In this document: positions 27,221-36,912 of the stretch, piece by piece | How the letters are laid out: every line of letters starts with the position of its first letter | How positions within the stretch are numbered: the stretch's first letter is position 1 | Origin: Microcoleus sp. FACHB-1515 | GTDB lineage: Bacteria > Cyanobacteriota > Cyanobacteriia > Elainellales > Elainellaceae | Direction: 5' to 3' | DNA length: 64,000 nucleotides | Assembly (NCBI RefSeq): GCF_014696105.1 | Contig: NZ_JACJPO010000066.1 | Location: 62,001 to 126,000 of the forward strand | Position numbers and translations under genes: made by a program | The notes under the pieces: generated by a model | Seen by the model: the letters and a program-made list of their open reading frames with translations, nothing else | What the model was told of the DNA's origin: nothing | The model's database searches: none

Positions 27221-27963
27221 GACACATCGCGCATTTCGTGAAGCTGGTCAGCAGCTTCGGCATAAAGATTGGTGGTACGCAATGCGATCGAATGATTCCA
27301 CAAATCCACAAAGTCTTCAACCGCAAACGGCAGCGGCGATCGCGGCGTGGTCAGATTGACATCTTCGAGGTCATAAAAGTGCAGGCGATCGATCGATTCG
27401 GCACTTTGTGGTTCTAAAATATTGGCGCGATAGCTGCCTTTTTCATCCAGGGCAGAAAAACAGTAAACCTGATAGTAATTGCTGCCCAAAATGTCGCGAA
27501 ACTGAATCAGCGCATAGAGATCAACCGGGCGCAGCGGCAAGCTCAGCGCGATCGACAACCGCTTTTGAAACGGCAAAATCGCACAGCGCGAACTGCTGCG
27601 TAAGCCGTAATAGCCAACCTTATCGACCTGAAGCGGAATTTTGCGATGGCGCGGCTGAATGTGCGATCGCATGAAGCTGGGAATATCAATACTTTCTTCG
27701 GTGTAAGCGGCAATAAAGCTGAGATGCAAATCGTGCGCGGCAACACTGCCCACATTAAACAGTTCCAGCTTAAAGTTGGTGTCATCATCGGCCTGCATAT
27801 CGCAATACAAATGCGGAAAAGACAAAACCTTGAGCTGCCGATCGATGGCGTGGCGATACATCACGTTTTCTTGTTTCGTCTGCTTGAAATTGCGAAACAA
27901 CAGCCAGGAATAAAAACCAACAATTCCAAGCAAACAAATATTTCCAACAATGAGCCATTCCAT
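27217..27963 (-). CDS. Hypothetical protein with N-terminal membrane anchor
   Basis: 248 residues. One N-terminal helix (MEWLIVGNICLLGIVGFYSW) is followed by a soluble domain with many beta-strand-like segments (FKLELFNVGSVAAHDLHLSF). I do not recognise the family. The final bases overlap the ATPase-gene fragment, so the original 3' end may have been altered by that rearrangement. Confidence 0.6.
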   Translation of the reverse strand: MEWLIVGNICLLGIVGFYSWLLFRNFKQTKQENVMYRHAIDRQLKVLSFPHLYCDMQADDDTNFKLELFNVGSVAAHDLHLSFIAAYTEESIDIPSFMRSHIQPRHRKIPLQVDKVGYYGLRSSSRCAILPFQKRLSIALSLPLRPVDLYALIQFRDILGSNYYQVYCFSALDEKGSYRANILEPQSAESIDRLHFYDLEDVNLTTPRSPLPFAVEDFVDLWNHSIALRTTNLYAEAADQLHEMRDVS

Positions 27964-28044
27964 AACTGCTTTGCGATCGCGTGTCTTTCAACTATATTTC
28001 AAGTGCGATCGCGATTCGGGAGTTAGCAGTTCGCTGTAGCTGTT

Positions 28045-28515
28045 TTAGGCGGCATCAGGATTGAGATCGATCATTTGGCGCGTCGTGAGCGTGCCGATCG
28101 GACTCCAGAGCAGATAGGGAATCAAGAGCCACGTCGCGCTGCGGGCAGTCGGCCAAACAGCGATCGCCAACCCAATCCCGGTTAAAAATCCGATCGCGCC
28201 CAGAATCGTGCCGACGGCGAGGCTGCGGGTGCGGAGCGTTGCCGGAATGTAAGCGGTCGTGATGACCTCTAGGAGAAGATACAGACCCATGAGCAGCCAG
28301 GTTTTTGTGCTGCCCGGATCGTGGCTCCAAACTTGATTGGCGGAAATTGCGCCGCAGGTAAAAATGACCGTCCAAATGACCGGAATGGCGGGTTCAAAGA
28401 CAAGCCAGCGGGGGCGATCGAGCTTCGCACCCCATTTGATATCGCGCGGTCGAATCGCGAAGCCGCCCAAGGCCACAAGAAACGTAACGGCAGCAATTAT
28501 CATCCAGGGTTGCAT
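28045..28515 (-). CDS. tspO: TspO/MBR family protein
   Basis: 156 residues with five membrane helices and the tryptophan-rich pattern of TspO (PRWLVFEPAIPVIWTVIF, ATWLLIPYLLWSPIGTL). Bacterial TspO proteins bind porphyrins and modulate tetrapyrrole and stress responses. Tryptophans are somewhat fewer than in the best-known members, so this may be the divergent cyanobacterial subgroup. Confidence 0.8.
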   Translation of the reverse strand: MQPWMIIAAVTFLVALGGFAIRPRDIKWGAKLDRPRWLVFEPAIPVIWTVIFTCGAISANQVWSHDPGSTKTWLLMGLYLLLEVITTAYIPATLRTRSLAVGTILGAIGFLTGIGLAIAVWPTARSATWLLIPYLLWSPIGTLTTRQMIDLNPDAA

Positions 28516-28570
28516 GGCGGCTTCTTCGTAAGGTCTACTGTTATTCTGGCGAGCCGAAGAAAAAGCGAAA

Positions 28571-28711
28571 TCAATCTGGGGAGCGATCGCCCTGCGCTAC
28601 ATCACCCAGATAGAGCTGCACAAACGCTTCAGCAGCGATCGGACTGCTCTCTCGAATCACCCTGACAATTTCAGCAACCGTTTCAGCCGTCGGATCGCGA
28701 AGTTCACGCAT
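28571..28711 (-). CDS. 46-residue protein coupled to the ABC permease gene
   Basis: Its ATG shares one base with the permease stop codon (TAATG), a classic coupling arrangement. The product starts MRELRDPTAETVAEIVRVI and is an acidic, helix-forming peptide (ESSPIAAEAFVQLYLGDV) ending GDRSPD. Codon choice and composition look coding. Function unknown; it could be a small accessory subunit or regulator of the transporter. It is below usual ORF cut-offs. Confidence 0.6.
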   Translation of the reverse strand: MRELRDPTAETVAEIVRVIRESSPIAAEAFVQLYLGDVAQGDRSPD

Positions 28712-29820
28712 TAGACTTGTTCGGCTTTGGCGATCGATTCGCTAGTTTGCGTCGGATAGTTGCCCAAATTGCGCGGATCAAGTGCGTCGCGTAGGCCATC
28801 GCCCAGCAGGTTAAAGGCGAGAATCGTCAGGACAATCAAAATGGCAGGCGACCAAACCAGCCAAGGCTGAAGCACCAAAATTGACGCATTCGTTGCCAGC
28901 GAAAGCATATTGCCCCAAGACGGATCGGGCTGCTGAATACCCAGCCCAATCAGACTCAAGACCGCTTCCGCCAAGATGAAGCTGGGAACCGTCAGCGTGG
29001 CGGAAATAATTAGATAGGTAGCCGTCTGCGGCAAAATGTGGCGCAAGATAATATACAGCGGTTCACCACCCATCACCTTGGCCGCCTGCACGAAACTTTG
29101 CTCTTTGAGCGAAAGCACCTGACCCCGAATCACCCGCGCCAAGCCTGCCCAACTGACAAATGAGGTAATCAGCACAATCATCAAAAATCGCTGCGTGCTG
29201 TCCCACTCTGGCAGCATTCCCGCCAAGGTGATCAGCAGATAGATCGTTGGCAGGGTCATCAGCACTTCCACGACGCGCATCAGTATGCTGTCGGTGAAGC
29301 CGCCAAAGTAGCCGGAAATGCCGCCAACAATCATGCCGATCGGATAGGAAATCGCGATGCCCACCAGCCCGATGAACAAACTCACCCGTCCGCCATACAC
29401 CAAGCGACTCAGTTGATCGCGGGCTTGGTCGTCAGTGCCCAACAGGTTCAATTTGCCGTCGCCCGCTGTGCCAAACAGATGAATGTTGCCAGGAATGAAG
29501 CCAAACAATCTGTAGTCAGAACCTCGTGCAAAGAGGCGAATCGGTGACGGTTTGCTGCGATCGACTCTCAGTTCCCGCTCTCCGGTTTCCATATCCACAG
29601 GCCCTTGCGTGGTCGGATAGACATGCGGTCCGATGAACTGCCCTTGCGCGTTGCGCCAAAAAATCTGCGTCGGCGGCAACAGCGAGCCGTCAAGCTGCTG
29701 ATCGTAGGGACTGTAGGGCGCAACGAACTCCGCAAACGTCACGACCACATAAAAAGTCAGCAGCAGGATGACTGCAAATCTTGCCAAGGAGTTTTCTTTC
29801 AGCTTTCGCCACCAGTTCAT
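28711..29820 (-). CDS. Peptide/nickel-type ABC transporter permease (DppC/OppC)
   Basis: 369 residues: an N-terminal helix, a long periplasmic insertion (about 45-130, rich in Pro/Gly), then five further helices. The permease EAA loop is visible (AKVMGGEPLYIILRHILP, preceded by SWAGLARVIRGQVLSL). It forms half of an oligopeptide-type import channel; the partner permease, binding protein and ATPases are not in the window. The insertion resembles that of the long cyanobacterial and YejE-like permeases. Confidence 0.92.
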   Translation of the reverse strand: MNWWRKLKENSLARFAVILLLTFYVVVTFAEFVAPYSPYDQQLDGSLLPPTQIFWRNAQGQFIGPHVYPTTQGPVDMETGERELRVDRSKPSPIRLFARGSDYRLFGFIPGNIHLFGTAGDGKLNLLGTDDQARDQLSRLVYGGRVSLFIGLVGIAISYPIGMIVGGISGYFGGFTDSILMRVVEVLMTLPTIYLLITLAGMLPEWDSTQRFLMIVLITSFVSWAGLARVIRGQVLSLKEQSFVQAAKVMGGEPLYIILRHILPQTATYLIISATLTVPSFILAEAVLSLIGLGIQQPDPSWGNMLSLATNASILVLQPWLVWSPAILIVLTILAFNLLGDGLRDALDPRNLGNYPTQTSESIAKAEQV

Positions 29821-30036
29821 AAGCCTGATTTAACCGCGCAGTTTTGTGAATTGATCATAGACGATGGGCGCAAAAGGTTAACGACTGGTGCAGCGCAGAA
29901 GTGCATACTCAGTCCGCGATCGCCCTCCTTCTAGAGATGTAGCGTAATCTACTTCATTGGAATGAGGTTAAAGAAAATCTAAAGTGAGACGATCAGCAAA
30001 AATCTGTATTCCATTGTGCTGATAAATTCTGACTCC

Positions 30037-31158
30037 ATGACTGCGTACAGAGGATCTGCCAAAGTCGATCGCATCCTAGTTGTGGACGATACGCCCGATA
30101 ACTTATTTCTGACGCAGGCAATTCTCGAAGAAGAAGGCTATCACATTGAAACGTTTGAAAACGGTGCAGACGCGCTTGCCGAAATCGAAGCCGAGCCGCC
30201 GGATCTGGTTCTGCTAGATGTGATGATGCCGGGAATTGATGGCTTTGAGGTGACGCGCCGGATTCGCCAAAACGAAAAGCTACCGTTCATCCCGATTTTA
30301 TTGATCACCGCGCACGACCAGCCCAGCGTCGCACAAGGTCTGGATACGGGAGCGGATGACTTTATCCGCAAGCCCGTCAACTTTGATGAACTGCTGGCGC
30401 GGGTGCGATCGCTGCTCAAGCTCAAGCATAGCGTTGATGAGCGTGATTTAATTGCTCGTCAGCGTGAAGATTTCGTGTCGCGTTTGACGCACGATCTGCG
30501 GACACCCATGGTCGCAGCCGATCGAATGCTGGCGCTCATTCAGCAAGGCGCATTTGGCGAACTGCCAGAAGGCATGGGCGAAGCCGTGTCGATCATGATT
30601 CGCAGCAACAAAAACTTGCTGGAAATGGTGAATATGCTGCTGGAAGTGTATCGCTATGAAGCGGGACGCAAAACGCTCAGCATGATTCCGGTTGCGCTGT
30701 GTGAACTGCTGGCCGAAGTGCTAGAAGGCATTTCGCCCATTGCGATCGACAAAGGCTTATCGCTTGAATCAAACCTGGATGAATTCACCGATAAGCAAAT
30801 TGTCGTGATAGGCGATCGACTTGAACTGCATCGCGTCTTCACCAATCTAATTGGCAATGCCGTCAAATTCACCGAATCCGGCTCGGTATGCGTGCATCTC
30901 AGTCTGAAAGGCGATGCCGTTCCAGGACGCCACGATCGCGTTCAGATTGCCATCAAAGACACGGGACCGGGAATTCCACCGGAACAGCTTGACTTGCTGT
31001 TTCAGCCGTTTTGGGCAGGCAAGCACCAGCGATCGGGCAGCGGCTTGGGGCTGCATCTGTCTCGCCAAATTGTCACGGCGCACTCTGGTTTGATTCAGGT
31101 CGAGTCGGAAGTCGATCGCGGCAGCACGTTTACGATCGAACTACCGATTGGGAATTGA
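30037..31158 (+). CDS. Response regulator-histidine kinase hybrid (REC-HisKA-HATPase)
   Basis: About 373 residues. N-terminal receiver with VVDDTPDN and phospho-acceptor Asp61 in LVLLDVMMPG, followed by a HisKA domain with His152 (SRLTHDLRTP) and an ATP-binding domain with N box (NLIGNAVKFTES), DTGPGIPPE and GSGLGLHLSR. There is no sensor domain, so input must come by phosphotransfer to the receiver. The ATG at 30037 is preferred; a GTG at 30016 is possible. Neither has a clear ribosome site. Confidence 0.9.
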   Translation: MTAYRGSAKVDRILVVDDTPDNLFLTQAILEEEGYHIETFENGADALAEIEAEPPDLVLLDVMMPGIDGFEVTRRIRQNEKLPFIPILLITAHDQPSVAQGLDTGADDFIRKPVNFDELLARVRSLLKLKHSVDERDLIARQREDFVSRLTHDLRTPMVAADRMLALIQQGAFGELPEGMGEAVSIMIRSNKNLLEMVNMLLEVYRYEAGRKTLSMIPVALCELLAEVLEGISPIAIDKGLSLESNLDEFTDKQIVVIGDRLELHRVFTNLIGNAVKFTESGSVCVHLSLKGDAVPGRHDRVQIAIKDTGPGIPPEQLDLLFQPFWAGKHQRSGSGLGLHLSRQIVTAHSGLIQVESEVDRGSTFTIELPIGN

Positions 31159-31230
31159 GGATTGAATTGGGCTGCGCTTTGGGCTATTTCTGTGCCTACA
31201 GTAAGAAGTAGCAAGTTTGAGGCGTCACGA

Positions 31231-32613
31231 ATGGTACAGCAAGCGAGTCGGATCGACATTGGCGCGATCGTGCAGCGACAGCGCGACTTTTTTCGCAGCG
31301 GACAAACGCAACCGCTCGACTTTCGCCTTCAGCAGCTTCAAAAGCTTCAGCAGGCGATCGCCGACTCCAAAGCGGAAATTCTCGCCGCCCTGCAAGCCGA
31401 CTTGGGCAAACCTGAATTTGAAGCTTACGCGACTGAAATCGGCGTTTTGCGCGAATTTGACTATGTGCTGCGCCGCCTCCGCAAATGGACAAAGCCGCAG
31501 CGAGTTTCGGTTGGTTTCGAGCAGTTTCCCGCCCGTGCCGAAATTCGCCCAGAACCCTTGGGTGTCGTGCTGATTGTGGGGCCTTGGAACTATCCGTTTC
31601 AACTGCTGATTTGGCCGCTGGTTGGAGCGATCGCAGCGGGAAACTGCATCCTCCTCAAGCCGTCTGAACTCGCGCCCCACACCTCCGCCTTTGTCGCCAA
31701 GCTGATCGGCCAACTGTTCGATCCGGCCTATATTACCGTTGTTGAAGGCGGGGTCGAAACGAGTCAGGCCATTTTGGAAGAACGATTCGACCATATTTTC
31801 TTCACGGGCGGCACGGCGATCGGCAAAATTGTCATGTCTGCCGCTGCTAAACATCTCACGCCCGTCACGCTGGAACTGGGCGGCAAAAGTCCCTGCATTG
31901 TCGATGCGGATGTTCAAGTGGAATATGCTGCCAAGCGGATTGTTTGGGGCAAATTTCTCAACTGCGGTCAGACCTGCATCGCGCCCGATTATTTGCTGGT
32001 CGATCGCCGCGTCAAGCCTGCCTTACTCGCCGCCATCCAAACGGCCATCCGCGAATTTTATGGTGATGATCCGGCCAAAAGTCCTGACTATGGGCGAATT
32101 GTCAGCGATCGCCACTTCGATCGCCTCGCCGCCTTGCTAGACGGCGACATCATCACAGGCGGACAGATCGATCGCGCCAACCGCTACATCGCGCCAACCG
32201 TGATCGATCGCGTCACGTGGAATGATGCCGTCATGCAGGACGAAATTTTTGGCCCAATTTTGCCAATTTTGGCCTATGACGATTTGGACGAGGCGATCGC
32301 CTGGGTGAGCGATCGACCCAAACCGCTTGCCCTCTATTTCTTTTCCCGCAATGCTGACTTTCAGCAGCGGATCTTGAACCAAACCTCGTCGGGCAGCGTT
32401 TGCATCAACGATACGGTTATGCAGGTTGGCATTCCCGATTTACCGTTCGGCGGCGTCGGCGCAAGCGGCATGGGACGCTATCACGGCAAAGCCAGCTTCG
32501 ACACCTTCACCCACTTCAAAAGCGTCCTGGTCAAATCGTTTCGCCTCGATCTGAAGTGGCGCTATCCGCCGTATGCCGACAAGCTGGACTTCCTCAAGCG
32601 CATCATTGGCTAG
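31231..32613 (+). CDS. Aldehyde dehydrogenase (class 3-like)
   Basis: 460 residues. Nucleotide-binding VGPWNYPFQLLIWPL, FTGGTAIGK, general-base Glu in LELGGKSPCIVD, and catalytic Cys in NCGQTCIAPDYLL are intact, and the end PFGGVGASGMGRYHGKASFDTF is typical. It oxidises aldehydes, probably fatty aldehydes as in the cyanobacterial AldE group, to acids. The chosen ATG begins MVQQASRIDIG; a 23-codon extension to 31162 overlaps no ribosome site and is rejected. Confidence 0.92.
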   Translation: MVQQASRIDIGAIVQRQRDFFRSGQTQPLDFRLQQLQKLQQAIADSKAEILAALQADLGKPEFEAYATEIGVLREFDYVLRRLRKWTKPQRVSVGFEQFPARAEIRPEPLGVVLIVGPWNYPFQLLIWPLVGAIAAGNCILLKPSELAPHTSAFVAKLIGQLFDPAYITVVEGGVETSQAILEERFDHIFFTGGTAIGKIVMSAAAKHLTPVTLELGGKSPCIVDADVQVEYAAKRIVWGKFLNCGQTCIAPDYLLVDRRVKPALLAAIQTAIREFYGDDPAKSPDYGRIVSDRHFDRLAALLDGDIITGGQIDRANRYIAPTVIDRVTWNDAVMQDEIFGPILPILAYDDLDEAIAWVSDRPKPLALYFFSRNADFQQRILNQTSSGSVCINDTVMQVGIPDLPFGGVGASGMGRYHGKASFDTFTHFKSVLVKSFRLDLKWRYPPYADKLDFLKRIIG

Positions 32614-32626
32614 AAAGAATTCAGCC

Positions 32627-32648
32627 GGGGCGGTTCACAAACCGCCCC
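32627..32648. terminator. Perfect hairpin between convergent genes
   Basis: GGGGCGGTT (32627-32635) and AACCGCCCC (32640-32648) with a four-base loop, placed between the aldehyde dehydrogenase and kinase stops. Confidence 0.7.
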
Positions 32649-32663
32649 GATCGTAAACCAGGA

Positions 32664-35075
32664 TTACACCGTTGATTGCAGCACGGGCGCAGCGGCATGG
32701 CGAGCGGGCTGAAGCGGAATCTCGATCGAAAATTCTGTGCCTTCACCCTCGATCGATCGGCAGGCGATCGCGCCACCGTGTTTTTCGACGATGATCTGAT
32801 GGCTGATTGACATGCCTAGTCCTGTGCCTTTGCCTACAGGCTTGGTCGTGAAAAACGGATCAAACACGCGCTGGCAGATCAATTCATTCATGCCCGAACC
32901 GTTGTCTGCAATGCGGATGACCACGCGACCCGATTCATCTGCCACCTCGCCCTCGTCTGCTTTGATCTCGGTTGAGATGCTGATTGTAGGTTCAACGTTT
33001 GGGCGATTGCGTCCTGCTGCTTCGATCGCATCGATCGCGTTGCCCAGCACGTTCATGAACACCTGATTGAGCTGTCCGGCGTAGCATTTGACGGAGGGCA
33101 AATTGCCGTAGTTTTTGACTACGTTAATTGCGGGTGTCGTTTGCGATTCGGACTTGAGGCGATGCTGGAGAATCATTAAGCTGCTTTCGATGCCTTCATG
33201 CAGATCGACTACTTTCAGTTCGGCTCCGTCGAGTCGAGAAAAGCTTTGCAGCGATCGCACAATTTCGCGAATCCGCTCGGCTCCGACGCGCATCGAGTTC
33301 ATCAGCTTGGGCAGATCGGCCTGAAGGAAGTCCAGATCGATCGCTTCGATTTGCGCTTTCAACGTCGGGTCGGGGTCGGGCGTGGCCTGCTGATAAAGCT
33401 GCAACAGATCGAGCAGTTCTTTGGTGTAGCGCGAGGCATAAACCAAATTGCCGTAGATGAAATTGACCGGATTGTTGATCTCGTGTGCCACGCCTGCCAC
33501 CAACTGACCGAGGCTCGACATCTTTTCGGACTGCACAAGCTGGGTTTGTGCCTGCTTGAGCTGTTGCAGGGTTTGGGCAAGTTCCTGTGATTTCTCGCGC
33601 TCTTTCGCTTCCGAGAGCCGCATTGCTTCTTCGGCCTGCTTGCGCTGCGTGATGTCTCGCGCCACCCAAATGACGCGATTGTCCGGCAGAGGCGAGATGT
33701 TTGCGACAAACCAAGCTTGTGCAGCGTCGGGCGATCGCGGCCTGCTCACAGGCAGAAAGTACTCTAGGCTCACGGTTTGTTTGGTATTGAGCGCTCGCTG
33801 AATGTGGCTGACAAACAGTGCGGCTTGTTCGGGCGGCAGCACTTCGTAAACCGTTTTGCCAACGCGATCGACTTCGGGCAAATAGGGAAGCTCGGAATTC
33901 GGCGTCACCATATTGAGATAGCGGCCTTGGGCATCAAAGACCGTGATCACATCGGTCATCGCGCTAAACAACGCCCGCAGTTCGGTTTCCGACGTGCGTA
34001 AGGCGGTTTCGACGCGCTGCCGCTCGTTGATTTCCAGCATCAAGCGGCGGTTGAGTTCTTTCAGGGCAGTCGTGCGTTCTTCGACGCGATGTTCGAGTTC
34101 TTCCGTGACGCGCCGCAGCGTTTCTTCGGCGCGTTTGCGCTCGGTGATGTCTTCGACCGACCCTTCATAGCAAACGATGTTGCCCTGCTCATCGTAGACG
34201 GCGCGAGCTTTTTCGGAAATCCAGATCAGCGAGCCGTTGGTGTGATAAACCTGCGACTCAAAATTAATTACCGCACCGTCCGCATTGAGTCGATCGACAA
34301 ATTCGCGGCGGCGATCGGGATTCACATAAAGCTGCTGCTGCACATCGGTGATGCTGGCGATCAAATCTTCCGGCGAATCGTAGCCGTAGATCGCGGCTAA
34401 TCGAGGGTTGGCGCTGAGATAGCGACCTTCGATCGAGGTTTGAAAAATGCCCTCAGTGGAATTCTCGAAAATGCTGCGGTATTTGATTTCGGCTTCGCGC
34501 AGGGCAGCTTCGGCCTGATGGCGCTCGGTGATGTCGATGCCGACAATTAAGGCGGCGCGATTGTCGTCATATTTTTGTACGACCAAAAGATAGTTGCGCG
34601 GAATGCCGTTGACCAGTGCTGTAATTTCGCGAAAGTCATCTTGAGCAGGGCTAGCAAAAAATTCGCGAATGAAATCTTTGAACTCGCTGCTGCTGTTGAG
34701 AAAGCCAATGTCTTGCCCAACAAATACATCTGGTGTCAGGCCGTAATTTTGCGCGAGTCGTCGATTGACGCCCAAATAGCGCAGGTCTGCTCCAATCCAA
34801 GAGACAATACCCGGAACTGCTTCGATCATGGCGCGAAGCTGGTCTTGGGCGTTGCGTAGCGCAGCTTCGGCAAATTCGCGTTCAGCCGTTTCCAGGGCAA
34901 GCTGTTCGTGCGAATTTGCCAGGGCGCTTTCTAATGTGGAGGAGCGCTGCACTTGCTGCTGCAAAGCTTCTCCCATCGAACAGGCTTGCGCTGCAAGCGC
35001 TGCTTCGGAAAGCTGCTGACGCAGCAGGGCAATCTCCTCGATCAGTTGCTCTTTGGTTTTCTCTTGGTCTTGCAT
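32664..35075 (-). CDS. Three-PAS sensor histidine kinase
   Basis: 803 residues. An N-terminal coiled coil (1-75) is followed by PAS domains at about 80-185, 200-310 and 360-478, each ending in a PAC-type DITER/EDITERK/DITQRK motif, and a coiled coil at 315-355. The phospho-acceptor is His531 (GVAHEINNPVNFIYGNL), of the HPK4-like class. The ATPase domain has QVFMNVLGNAIDAI, IADNGSGM and GKGTGLGMSISHQI. No membrane segment, so it senses cytosolic signals. No cognate regulator is adjacent. Confidence 0.92.
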   Translation of the reverse strand: MQDQEKTKEQLIEEIALLRQQLSEAALAAQACSMGEALQQQVQRSSTLESALANSHEQLALETAEREFAEAALRNAQDQLRAMIEAVPGIVSWIGADLRYLGVNRRLAQNYGLTPDVFVGQDIGFLNSSSEFKDFIREFFASPAQDDFREITALVNGIPRNYLLVVQKYDDNRAALIVGIDITERHQAEAALREAEIKYRSIFENSTEGIFQTSIEGRYLSANPRLAAIYGYDSPEDLIASITDVQQQLYVNPDRRREFVDRLNADGAVINFESQVYHTNGSLIWISEKARAVYDEQGNIVCYEGSVEDITERKRAEETLRRVTEELEHRVEERTTALKELNRRLMLEINERQRVETALRTSETELRALFSAMTDVITVFDAQGRYLNMVTPNSELPYLPEVDRVGKTVYEVLPPEQAALFVSHIQRALNTKQTVSLEYFLPVSRPRSPDAAQAWFVANISPLPDNRVIWVARDITQRKQAEEAMRLSEAKEREKSQELAQTLQQLKQAQTQLVQSEKMSSLGQLVAGVAHEINNPVNFIYGNLVYASRYTKELLDLLQLYQQATPDPDPTLKAQIEAIDLDFLQADLPKLMNSMRVGAERIREIVRSLQSFSRLDGAELKVVDLHEGIESSLMILQHRLKSESQTTPAINVVKNYGNLPSVKCYAGQLNQVFMNVLGNAIDAIEAAGRNRPNVEPTISISTEIKADEGEVADESGRVVIRIADNGSGMNELICQRVFDPFFTTKPVGKGTGLGMSISHQIIVEKHGGAIACRSIEGEGTEFSIEIPLQPARHAAAPVLQSTV

Positions 35076-35732
35076 GGAGGCCGTCTTCTATCAGGGGAAG
35101 TCAGGAAATCGCTGGGGTGAAAGCGAGAACCGAGTCACAAAGCGAGGGAGAAACACAACGCTGGTTACTGAACCGAAACGGGGCGCACTTAAAATCGAAA
35201 CTGAACCTGCTTGAGCCGTGATAGAAGACCCTGTTAACTGCGATCGCCACTCAAAAACGCGACGCCCACTTCACTATAAAGAATATATTCAGCGAATTCG
35301 GCGATGGGCAGTATGATTCTTCACATTTTGTCGCTCGATCGCCAGTGTAGTCAAGCTTGAAAAACCCAAATAGATCACCGTTGATCTGGTCTTCAGCGAT
35401 ACAGAAGCTATCTGTAGAAACGCGGAATCGCGCACCAAAAAGCGACTTGAATTGAGGGATTGTTAGTTTTTTGAATCGAAATGAGCTTTTTGTGGCGATT
35501 TTTCCGCTGGTCGATCTTGCACCGTTTAACTCGGCTGATCGAGTTCTATTTTTACACGAATTCTATTAGAAATGTGGGCAGCTTGTTGTGATTGGTTTGC
35601 GGCGATCGATCGCTGCTTTTGTGAAAGCGTTTTGGCAGATGTCGATGATGTTGATCACTGGCGATCGCAGCCTCATCACTGTCATTGAACCGTTCGCTAG
35701 ACTCAAAGCAGCAATTTAAACAGGATAGATTG
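35076..35732. other. 657-bp divergent intergenic region
   Basis: Lies between the three-PAS kinase and the DUF427 gene. It is AT-rich in its right half. The only coding candidate is a 36-codon frame at 35481-35591 (starting MSFLWRFFRWSIL), cationic and hydrophobic but without a ribosome site. Otherwise I see only scattered short inverted repeats. Confidence 0.4.
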
Positions 35733-36251
35733 ATGAATCGCGATCGCATTGTTCCGGCTCCCGGTCAAGAATCGGTGTGGGATTATCCACGTCCGCCGCG
35801 CCTAGAGAATTCTCCACGCCGCATTCGGATTGTGTTCAACGGCGAAACGATCGTTGATACCACTGCGGCCAAGCGCGTCCTCGAAACGAGCCATCCGCCC
35901 ACCTACTACATTCCGCCTGTTGATATTCGGATGGAATTTCTGACTCGAACAGGGCGATCGACTTTCTGTGAATGGAAAGGACAGGCGGCCTACTACACGA
36001 TTACGGTGGGCGATCGCGAAGCGCTCCCGGAACGGTATCGATCTGCCGAAAATGCCGCTTGGTTTTATCCAGATCCAACCGCAAACTTTCGAGATTTGAA
36101 GGATTATGTCGCCTTTTATCCGAGCCGGATGGATGCTTGCTATGTAGATGATGAACGGGTGCAGGCGCAGCCCGGAGATTTTTACGGCGGTTGGGTCACC
36201 AGTGACATTGTTGGCCCGTTTAAAGGAGGCATGGGAACTTGGGGCTGGTAG
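35733..36251 (+). CDS. DUF427 domain protein
   Basis: 172 residues. The DUF427 core is visible: RRIRIVFNGETIVDTTAAKRVLE, PTYYIPPVDIRMEFL, FCEWKGQAAYYTI, NAAWFYPDP and DYVAFYPSRMDACYVDDERV. The family is a small beta fold without a known reaction. The ATG at 35733 follows an AGGA ribosome site; a 16-codon extension is rejected. It ends in GGWVTSDIVGPFKGG, as usual for the long form. Confidence 0.88.
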   Translation: MNRDRIVPAPGQESVWDYPRPPRLENSPRRIRIVFNGETIVDTTAAKRVLETSHPPTYYIPPVDIRMEFLTRTGRSTFCEWKGQAAYYTITVGDREALPERYRSAENAAWFYPDPTANFRDLKDYVAFYPSRMDACYVDDERVQAQPGDFYGGWVTSDIVGPFKGGMGTWGW

Positions 36252-36262
36252 CTCCACAATTG

Positions 36263-36303
36263 GACGGGGGCACGACCTTCGTGATTCTGGTCATGCCCCC
36301 GTC
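36263..36303. terminator. Hairpin between DUF427 and padR genes
   Basis: GACGGGGGCA-GACC pairs with GGTC-TGCCCCCGTC around an 11-base loop. It separates two convergent genes and belongs to the same hairpin type seen elsewhere in the window. Confidence 0.65.
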
Positions 36304-36345
36304 AGAAATTCTTGCGTTTAACCGTCTTTAGCGTTGGCGATCGCG

Positions 36346-36717
36346 CTACCCTTGTGCCTGGGAGGGCGACACGACCGAATTGCCTGCATAGTCATACCAG
36401 AGGCGAGCAAATTCCTGCGCCTGTGATTTCCATTCCGGCACAATCTGATACATGCGGCGGGGACGCCCCCGGCCTTCTACTTTTTTCCAGTAGCCTGCGA
36501 TCGCGCTTTTGTCTTCGAGGAACTTCAACGCACCGTAGAGGACGGTGTCTGAGAGTCGATAGGTGGGATATTCATGTTCAAGGAGTGAAATCAGTTCTGT
36601 GCCGTAGGAATCTTGTCGCAGCAGCACGGCCACCACGTAGCATACGGCCAGTTCTTTATTGAGATAGAACGGGGGCGGATTGCGAAAGAACTGATGAATT
36701 TCTTCAAATGTGGTCAT
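36346..36717 (-). CDS. PadR family transcriptional regulator (Pex-like)
   Basis: 123 residues. Winged-helix PadR domain: YVVAVLLRQDSYGTELISLLEHEY, YRLSDTVLYGALKFLEDKSAIAGYWKK and GRGRPRRMYQIVP. The start MTTFEEIHQFFRNPPPFYLNKEL is like the cyanobacterial PadR group that includes the circadian period extender Pex, but I cannot prove orthology. The ATG at 36717 is chosen; an upstream extension to 36813 has no family support. An 18-bp palindrome lies about 200 bases upstream. Confidence 0.8.
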   Translation of the reverse strand: MTTFEEIHQFFRNPPPFYLNKELAVCYVVAVLLRQDSYGTELISLLEHEYPTYRLSDTVLYGALKFLEDKSAIAGYWKKVEGRGRPRRMYQIVPEWKSQAQEFARLWYDYAGNSVVSPSQAQG

Positions 36718-36912
36718 GACGTTGCAACCAACAATGGATCTGATCGGTGTGAGTCGGCGTGAAGCAGTGTAGATGCAGACAAGCTGACCTAATAGACGCG
36801 GTTTCGCTTCCAAAGGTCGCCAGCGGAATTGGGGGCTGATGGTGAAGAAATTCCGGTTGAGTCGAGCAGGAATATCGGTGAAGCTGGCGATCGCGAATTG
36901 ATGCAGTGAGCT

